This document shows positions 1-7,100 of a stretch of DNA of 34,492 nt, one piece after another (the stretch's first letter is position 1; the number at the start of each line of letters is the position of its first letter). The notes beneath the pieces were generated by a model that was not told where the DNA came from, did no database searches, and was given only the letters and a program-made list of their open reading frames with translations. A program made the position numbers and the translations under genes. The DNA comes from a virus, in IMG/VR virus record IMGVR_UViG_3300027747_000545, positions 1 through 34,492 of that record. The stretch is one strand, 5' to 3'.

Positions 1-1
1 C

Positions 2-955
2 TCGATCTGCTACGAGCAGCACGAACACGCGATGAAGTGCATGGTCGATCCGCACTTCGACCCCCAGTTTTTCGCGTATGTCCGGGCTGCGGCTCCTGAA
101 GATGACTACCGAAGCCCAAGTGTTTGGGCGGCTGCTAACCCGTCGTTCGGCGTCACGATGGACGAGGACTCTTTTCAGGCGGACGTGAAGGAGGCGGAGT
201 CTGCGAAGACCAAGCTGTCGAGCTTCCTCCGCTACCGGCTCAACGTCTGGGTGCAGGGTGAGGACAAGTTCTTCAACCTTACCCAGTGGCAGCAATGCCG
301 GGGCATGACTGAGGACTGGGGCTCGAACAGGGTCTGGTATGCCGGGCTCGACCTTGCCCAAACGTGGGACTGCAACGCGTTCGTGGCTGTCAGCCGTGGT
401 GCCGATGACGTCTGGGACGTGATCTGCAAGTTCTGGATTCCCGCCGACAACGCCGCCAAGAGAGACATCAAAGAGAACGTGCCGTGGACCCAGTGGGCAA
501 AAGACCCGTCGACCGGCGTCTGCCTTACTCCGGGTGACGTTGCAGACTACGGGTTCATCCGTCGCGACATCATGGAGTTCTGCAAGCAACGGACAGTCAA
601 GGTCGTCGCCACCGACCCCCACAACAGCCACTACCTGTCGCAACAACTTCAGGCTGAAGGCATCAGGATGTTAGGGTTTTCTCAGTCGGCGACTTCCATG
701 TCGCCCGCGACGAAACTTTTGGAGACTCTCGTCTCGCAGGGACGCCTGCGGACCAACGAGAACCCCGTCCTCGACTGGATGGCATCGAATGCCACAGTAC
801 GCGAGACGGCAGATGGATACATCAAGATTGTGAAGCCATCCTCACACTCACCCGCACGCGTGGACGGAATCGTCGCACTGGTGATGGCTCTGGCTGTTGC
901 CAGTGATGCCGAGCTTACCCCCACGCCAGTCGCGCCGGAGATATTCGTCCTATGA
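2..955 (+). CDS. terL: Terminase large subunit, C-terminal part (5' truncated by window edge)
   Basis: The frame is open from base 2, before the first ATG at 32, so the gene starts outside the window. The visible part begins with a CYEQHEHA segment and a DPEDDY-like stretch (APEDDY) typical of the end of the ATPase domain in HK97-type large terminases. The nuclease half follows: GLDLAQTWDCNAF (first acidic metal ligand), VVATDPHNSHYLSQQL (second), and DGIVALVMAL near the C-terminus (third). The protein would cut concatemeric DNA and pump it through the portal into the prohead. Its TGA overlaps the portal ATG in an ATGA junction, as expected for the packaging cassette. Family assignment is firm; the ATPase Walker motifs lie outside the window. 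Confidence 0.9.
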   Translation, partial: SICYEQHEHAMKCMVDPHFDPQFFAYVRAAAPEDDYRSPSVWAAANPSFGVTMDEDSFQADVKEAESAKTKLSSFLRYRLNVWVQGEDKFFNLTQWQQCRGMTEDWGSNRVWYAGLDLAQTWDCNAFVAVSRGADDVWDVICKFWIPADNAAKRDIKENVPWTQWAKDPSTGVCLTPGDVADYGFIRRDIMEFCKQRTVKVVATDPHNSHYLSQQLQAEGIRMLGFSQSATSMSPATKLLETLVSQGRLRTNENPVLDWMASNATVRETADGYIKIVKPSSHSPARVDGIVALVMALAVASDAELTPTPVAPEIFVL

Positions 956-3900
956 GCGAAGACCGTGTTGTCAGCGATCTGGTGTGGACTCCTGAGCGAG
1001 GCAGCGAGCAGCCAGAAGTTCGAGGCATCTCATGGGAGAACTTCCTTCTCTCTGATGACAAGTATCTGGGCAAGTGGAAGACCGACTCCGGCATCAGGAT
1101 CACGCCCGAGACCGCACTCCAGTCAACGGTCGTCCTCTCGTGCTGCCGCATCCTCGCGGAGACCGTCTGCGGGTTGCCTCTCCATGTCTATCGCCGCCGA
1201 CCAGACGGCGGAGACGAGATCGCGAAAGAGATTCCGCTCTACAAGATTCTGACATTCAGGCCAAACGATTGGCAGACGAAGCCGGAATTCTTTGAGCAGA
1301 TCGTAATGAACCTTACCCTCTGGGGTAATTCCTACACACGCATTCGCAGCGGACAGTACGGAAGTGTTTCCTGCCTCGACAATCTCCATCCGAGCCGGAT
1401 GGACGTTGAGAGACTTGAGAATGGCCGACTGCGGTACAGCTACACCGATCCAGAGACCGGCCGACTTGAACGGTACACGCAAGACCAGATCATGCACATC
1501 CGGTGGACTCCGGAGCAGGACGGCATCAAGGGCATGGTCCCGGTCGAGATCGCACGAGAGGCGATCGGCTTAGCTCGTGCATGCGAGCAGCACGCGGCTC
1601 GATTCTGGGCCAACTCTGCCCGACCGGGCGTTGTCCTTCAGACCGAAGGCACACTCAACGCGGAAGCAGCCGAGCGTCTCCGCGACAACTGGGAGAGACT
1701 CCATCGAGGCAGCGAGCGAGCATTCAAAACCGCAGTCCTCACGGGCGGCATGAAGGCCGTCGAGCTTGGCATGACGAATGAGTCCAGCCAGTTCGTCGCC
1801 AGCCGCGACTTTCAGACCGCTGAAATCTGCCGCGTGTACCGGATCGCGCAGCATTTGATTCAGGGCACTCCGGGCGGCGACCTCGAAGTGCAAGGTCAAG
1901 AGTTCGTTACCTACACGCTGATGCCTTGGCTCACTCGAATTGAGTCTGCGATCAGCCGATCGCTGATCTACAACGACGACGAATACTACGCGAAGTTCGA
2001 CGTGCGTGGCCTGCTCCGCGCCAATTCGCAACAGCGGGCGAGCTACTACTCGACGATGACCAGCCTCGGCATCATGACGATCAATGACTGCCGACGAGCC
2101 GAAGGCCTGAAGCCTCTCGGCGAGATCGGCGACCACCACTTCGTCGCGATGAATATGCAGACCTTGGAGGACGCCACGAAGCCCAAGCCAGAGGCACCTC
2201 CGGGCGGGATGCCGGGTGGCGGTGGCGACGGACCGCCTCCTCCGACTCCGGGTGGACCGCCAAGTCTCCCCGAGGTGAAGACAGGCAGGGCACCGATTGC
2301 TTCCCCGAAGGGCGAGGCGTCGAAGCCGAAGGAAGAGGAAGCCATCGAGGAAGCGTCAGCCGACTGGGAGGACGCGATCGAGGGGCGGGCTTTCTGCTCC
2401 ACCGGCCCCGGCGGTGGTATTGACAACTCGTGCGGCGCGAAGGTGATGGCTGGCCCGGATAAGGATTCCGGCGGCGGGGCTATCGCAGCAGGCGACCCCA
2501 GCTTGGCTAACTACAAACCCTTCATTTCGGTCGGTGACACCAAGAACTCTTCCTTCGCAATGCCGCCGACTGAAGACGAAGTAAAGTCCGCACTCAACGT
2601 CACTCAGCGAGAGAAGTTTGGAGCCCAGCGAACACTTGAGGCTGGATACCCGATCGACTTGCGAATCGACATCAACGCCTTCAAGAACCACAAGGTCTAT
2701 GCCGTCACAGCCCACGAGCATGAGGGCGGGGCTGGCGTTGGAAAGCCGATCGGCTACGACACACACATTCGCCTGAAAGGCCCGGTCAGCTTCGTCTCGA
2801 ACGAAAACTCCGCAGAGGCAATTGGCAAGGGGCGAACAAAGGGAACTCACTCGACAGTCAAGGGCAACTTTGATCCAAGCAGGGAGATTCCAGAGGACAT
2901 CGATTCGTGGACGCCAGTGGGCTACGACCCGCAAAAGACTGTCTACTACTACGACAAGAGAACCGGCGAGGAGGTTGTTGCCGGGACTGATGCCGTAAGC
3001 GTCGGCAATACTGTCTTCACGAGAAACCCGAGGTATGGAAACGCTAGGGAGCCGAGCAAGCCGCCACGAAACGCTCACACAGACTATCGTTCGATCGACG
3101 AACGTGGCTTCTGCCCAACCGGCGAAGGCGGCGGCATTGAGAACACGTGCAGTTCGAGCGATGGCAGTCACGCCAGTCCGGACGGCGACAAGACTACATC
3201 CGGAAGCGGCAGCGGCTCATGCCCTGCACCCTGCCCCACCATCGACGTCACGTCCGACAAGAACAAAGACGGCGTGACTGACGCTGCCCGCGTGGGCGTG
3301 CCAGCGATGGAAGTTCCGCCTCCGCCAAACGTGGGACGCGTTCCGAATCTCACGCCCCACGAGCGGTCTGTCGAGGATGCGTTCATGAAGCACTTCCAGT
3401 CAGACCCAGACGGTGTGTCGTCTCAGTTTCTTAAACTAGTCAAGAGCATGGGCGATCCTCCGACGTTTGGCACAGACGACGCCAAGTGCCTTACTGACGC
3501 ATGGTCGCACCCAGACCCGGACACTCGCGCTCAGAACAGAGCCACACTCAACGTCGCCCTGCACCAGACAGCCAACGCAATCGCGAAGCGTGCATTCGTC
3601 CAGCACCTCGACACGCTCTCGGAGGGCGACGAGATTCTCGTGACTGTCGGCGGCTGCGGTGCTGGCAAGGGCTTTGCCCTCAAGAACAATCCAGACGCAT
3701 TGGAGATGAAATCCAAGGCAAAGGCCGTGTGGGATTCCGCTGGCGACCAGAACGCCACCGAGAACCCGTGGATTCTGAAAGAGGCCGAGGATCGTGGTCT
3801 GAGAGTGAATTATGTCTACGTTCACGCCGACCCAAAGGTGCAGTGGGCCGACCCCGATCGTGGTGTTGTGAAGCGAGCATCCGATCCGAAGGACGGCCGA

Positions 3901-4182
3901 ATGGTAGACGCGATGGTGTTTGCTGATAGCTACGCAATCGGCGCGAAGAACCACCACGCGTTTCATCAGGCAAATAAAGACAACCCGTCTGCGTCTTTCG
4001 TTTTCCTCGACAACACTGGAAAGCCCAAGCAGATTCCGGGCGTGCCAAAAGAAGCTCTGGAACTCGACTCTGCCAGTCTGGCTGAGTTCGCTCAGTCAAA
4101 AGTCAAAGAGTCATCTGCACCAGAACGTGTGAAGTCAGGTGCGTTGGTGGGCACTCGCATCTGGAAACGAAAGGGCAAGTGA
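952..4182 (+). CDS. HK97-family portal protein fused to a polyvalent-type C-terminal extension
   Basis: Residues 1-410 form a normal HK97-type portal, the dodecameric DNA channel and motor docking ring. Signatures include ETALQSTVVLSCCRILAETV, the NLTLWGNSYTRI segment, IMHIRWTPEQDGIKGMVPV and FQTAEICRVYRIAQHLIQ. A Pro/Gly linker (413-440) leads into about 630 extra residues that ordinary portals of roughly 400-450 aa lack. The extension holds Cys motif 1 (479-495), an unnamed module (about 517-700), Cys motif 2 (718-734) and a zeta/kinase-like P-loop module (about 800-1040). Start ATG 952 overlaps the terminase stop. Portal C-termini normally face the capsid interior, so the extension probably projects into the lumen. 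The portal call is certain; the role of the extension is inferred. Confidence 0.9.
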   Translation: MSEDRVVSDLVWTPERGSEQPEVRGISWENFLLSDDKYLGKWKTDSGIRITPETALQSTVVLSCCRILAETVCGLPLHVYRRRPDGGDEIAKEIPLYKILTFRPNDWQTKPEFFEQIVMNLTLWGNSYTRIRSGQYGSVSCLDNLHPSRMDVERLENGRLRYSYTDPETGRLERYTQDQIMHIRWTPEQDGIKGMVPVEIAREAIGLARACEQHAARFWANSARPGVVLQTEGTLNAEAAERLRDNWERLHRGSERAFKTAVLTGGMKAVELGMTNESSQFVASRDFQTAEICRVYRIAQHLIQGTPGGDLEVQGQEFVTYTLMPWLTRIESAISRSLIYNDDEYYAKFDVRGLLRANSQQRASYYSTMTSLGIMTINDCRRAEGLKPLGEIGDHHFVAMNMQTLEDATKPKPEAPPGGMPGGGGDGPPPPTPGGPPSLPEVKTGRAPIASPKGEASKPKEEEAIEEASADWEDAIEGRAFCSTGPGGGIDNSCGAKVMAGPDKDSGGGAIAAGDPSLANYKPFISVGDTKNSSFAMPPTEDEVKSALNVTQREKFGAQRTLEAGYPIDLRIDINAFKNHKVYAVTAHEHEGGAGVGKPIGYDTHIRLKGPVSFVSNENSAEAIGKGRTKGTHSTVKGNFDPSREIPEDIDSWTPVGYDPQKTVYYYDKRTGEEVVAGTDAVSVGNTVFTRNPRYGNAREPSKPPRNAHTDYRSIDERGFCPTGEGGGIENTCSSSDGSHASPDGDKTTSGSGSGSCPAPCPTIDVTSDKNKDGVTDAARVGVPAMEVPPPPNVGRVPNLTPHERSVEDAFMKHFQSDPDGVSSQFLKLVKSMGDPPTFGTDDAKCLTDAWSHPDPDTRAQNRATLNVALHQTANAIAKRAFVQHLDTLSEGDEILVTVGGCGAGKGFALKNNPDALEMKSKAKAVWDSAGDQNATENPWILKEAEDRGLRVNYVYVHADPKVQWADPDRGVVKRASDPKDGRMVDAMVFADSYAIGAKNHHAFHQANKDNPSASFVFLDNTGKPKQIPGVPKEALELDSASLAEFAQSKVKESSAPERVKSGALVGTRIWKRKGK
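2386..2436 (+). repeat. Cys linker motif 1, T type (C-x11-C)
   Basis: Portal residues 479-495, RAFCSTGPGGGIDNSCG. It is preceded by the acidic helix DWEDAIEG and followed by a PDKDSGGG flexible stretch. It separates the portal linker from the first extension module. Confidence 0.9.
2500..3051 (+). other. Unnamed module in portal extension
   Basis: Portal residues about 517-700. A mixed alpha/beta stretch with DTHIRLKGPVSFVSNE, a polar loop, then DIDSWTPVGYDP, TVYYYDKRTGEEVV and VGNTVFTRNPRYG. The tail of this pattern (a Tyr-rich strand, 'TGEEVV', 'GNTVF') looks like a conserved phage structural or polyvalent module, but I cannot name the family. Boundaries are set by Cys motifs 1 and 2. Confidence 0.5.
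3103..3153 (+). repeat. Cys linker motif 2, T type
   Basis: Portal residues 718-734, RGFCPTGEGGGIENTCS, preceded by YRSIDE. A Ser/Gly-rich spacer containing a second small Cys cluster (CPAPCP) follows, then the P-loop module. Confidence 0.9.
3349..4080 (+). other. Zeta-toxin/kinase-like P-loop module at the portal C-terminus
   Basis: Portal residues about 800-1043. After a helical lead-in (LTPHERSVEDAF), strand ILVTV runs into the P-loop GGCGAGKG (residues 900-907), fitting G-x4-G-K but with Gly907 where Ser/Thr is usual. Further conserved pieces are VYVHADPKVQW, the Arg-containing VVKRASDPKDGRMVD, FADSYAIGAKNHHAF and a final strand SFVFLDNTG. This order matches phage zeta-toxin-like kinases, which in the classical toxins phosphorylate UDP-sugars. 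The substrate here is unknown. Confidence 0.65.
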
Positions 4183-7100
4183 TGGCTGACGATCTTTCCA
4201 AGTGGTGGGACGAGGACGCAGAGCGTCTCAACAAGATGGCGATCGCTGCACGCAAGATGGCGGTCAAGCTGCCTACTGAGAGGGAAGATCGCTGGGAGGA
4301 CGCTATTGAGGAAGAGCGTGCTTGGTGTCCGACTGGCCCCGGTGGTGGACTCGACAACTCGTGCGGTGGTGGAACCGCAGCGGTCGTCCGCGAAGTCTTG
4401 AAGAGCATCGAGAAGACTGGCGGCTTCTCTGTTCACCCAGTCTCAGCCAAGAGTCCGACTACGGGCTTCATGTGTGCAACAGTCCCGCACGCCGAGAAGA
4501 TTTTCAAGAGTAGCGAGGAGATCACTGAGCCTGCGATTCAGTCTTACATCGACCAGCACAAGGACTTCCTTTCTGAGAACCCTAAGCTACACTTGGGTGG
4601 CTGGATTGACCCCGACACGGAAAAGGTTTACCTCGATCTCTCTGAGCAATTCGAGGACGAGGCGTCTGCGGTCGCGGCAGGGGTCAAGCACAATCAACTT
4701 GCGATCTGGGACGTCAAAAACAAGCGAGAAGTACGGATAAGGAGAGACGAAAATGGACAACGAAGCCAAGCAGCCGATTCGGTTCGACTTCCCGCCGGGG
4801 GCGGGAGCCAAGGAGATCGCAGAAGCTCTGAACAAAGCTCGCGAGGAGTTGCGGGCAAGGAAGAAAGCCGCGCTTTCTGCGCAACAGGCGAAGGCGGAGG
4901 GATCGACAACTCCTGTGGAGTAGAAGGAGACGAAGCTCCGTCGGACTCATTCGGCAACGTAATTGACGCGCCAACGCGTTCACCGTCGTCCACGATGGGC
5001 GGCGGCGGACGATCATCGTGGAAGAAGAGCGACGATCTGTCTTTCTACGACTCCAATAGGCTGAAGAGTGATCCTCCGTCTCCCTCTCTCGCCGAAGTGA
5101 ACACCGTAACCATCCTTAGCGGCAGGACGCTGTCCGCATCGCTAAAGGAAGTTGGCGTCACTCTCGACCAAGCAGCCAAGGTGTGCTGCAATCTGTCGCC
5201 TGAGTCGAACGTCACGATGGCTCACGGCACACTCAAGGAGATAACCAGCCGCCTCGACGACCTCTCTGGGCCGACTGATCCTGAATCCAGCGTGACTGTT
5301 ATTTCGTCACAGTCATTCGGTGGCGTCGATAAGGCTATTGGGACTGCTGCGACACTCACTCGCACAGACGACGATGAGTTGCTTCTGAATTACGCGATGT
5401 TTAGCGTCGCTCCGGAATCGCAGAAAGAAAACCCGATCGCCATCGCTCGCGCGATGTACTCTGGGGTTGTGAAGAGTATCACCGAAGCCGAGAAGGCTGG
5501 CGTTGAAGAAGTGGGAATGTATGCGGCTGGCGACAGTGACTCGAACGACGAGTTCAAGGGATACCGCATCTGGCCTCGACTTGGATTCGATGGCATCATT
5601 CCGCGAGACAAGATCACTCCCACCTACTCTCTCCGGCTTGGCTTTTTCGAGCCATATGGAAGCAATATCCCCAACGAGATTCTTTCCGATCGCGCGAGGC
5701 AAGAGAAGAGCGAAGGTGTCTTGACGATTCAGGCTCTTTACGACACGAAGGAAGGCCAGCGTTGGTGGGAGGAGAACGGCGGTGCTATGCCGATGTTTCT
5801 CCGAGTTGGAGACAGTGAAGACCCCGGCTGGCAGCGTTTCAAGAAAATCAGCAGCAAGGTCTCCGACCGCGACATCATCGACGTCATTGACGCCGAGTGG
5901 AGATCGTTTCGAGGGGAGGCCGAGGAGCGTGGCTTCTGCCCGACCGGCGAGGGCGGAGGCATCGACAACTCGTGCGGCGGATTGTCTGGCGTCAAGATGG
6001 CACCAGATCGAGACATGGGGTCGTCTTTTTCTTCAGGCGGCAGCGTATCGCAGGGTCCAGCCAGCGTCAGGGTAGAGTCTGAAGAAAAGCTACAGAAGTC
6101 GATCTCCGCGATTGGCGCATCGAGCGTCGAGGATGTGATCTCTCTTGGGGGAGGGAACCTTCGAGGCGCGCAAGTGGCGATTGCCGCTGACCCTGAGCCA
6201 GATGGCACAGGCTCGACATACGTGCAAATTACCACGGCGTCACCAGTTGAGAGGGATAACTCGTCCGCAGAGACCTTCAATACTCAGGTCTCTATTTCTG
6301 TTGGACCCAATGGAAAAGAAGTTGGATTCGAGAGCCTTGGTCTGAGCGGTCACGGGAGCATGACGAAGGCCAACGAGCAAAAGGTCATGTCGCTTGTGTC
6401 CGAGAAGGTCATTGAATCGATTGCGACGGCAGAGAGACTGGACTTTGACAGGATCACCACGTTCGCTATCGGAGATTCCAAGAATGGCTACAAGGGGTAT
6501 CGTCTCTGGCCGCAGTTCGGCTTTGACGGCGACATTCCGAGGGACATCGTAAAAAAGATTCCGCCGGAACTAATCCTCGCATCGAAGGGGATCACTCCTC
6601 CGCCCCCCGGCTCGACGAGCATTCCGCACGACCTTGTCGTGAAGAGTCTTGCCTCACGATATCGCGACATGACGATCCAAGAGTTGCTGAAGACTCGCGA
6701 AGGCGATCGCTGGTGGGACAATAACGGCGACGACATCGTCCTGAAGCTCGACCTGAGAGACAAGTCGAGCCTTGGCTACAAGCGATGGAAGGAAATGGAG
6801 GCAAACCTTCCTCGCCTGCGAGAGAGAAACCAGACGAGAGAGTTCTTCGATGCGTTCGTGGAGGAGCGGGACGCCGACTGTGGCAGAACCCCAGACGGGA
6901 AGTTCGGCAACGACAACAAGTGCCAAGAAGAAGGCGAAGGCGGCGCGACCGCGACCGCAGGCGGCGGCGCGTTGGCAAAGGCAAGAAATGTCGACGTGAT
7001 GATCGGCGGAGGAAAGACTACCGCAGTCATTGACGAAGAAGCGAGAACTCGCGCTTTAGAAGACACCGCCTCGCACCCCCGGCCTGAAGGCTTGTCGTCT

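Noticed and set aside
2356-3171. 271-aa open frame on the - strand
   Set aside because: Antisense shadow of the portal extension, which has clear repeat motifs and codon structure on the + strand.
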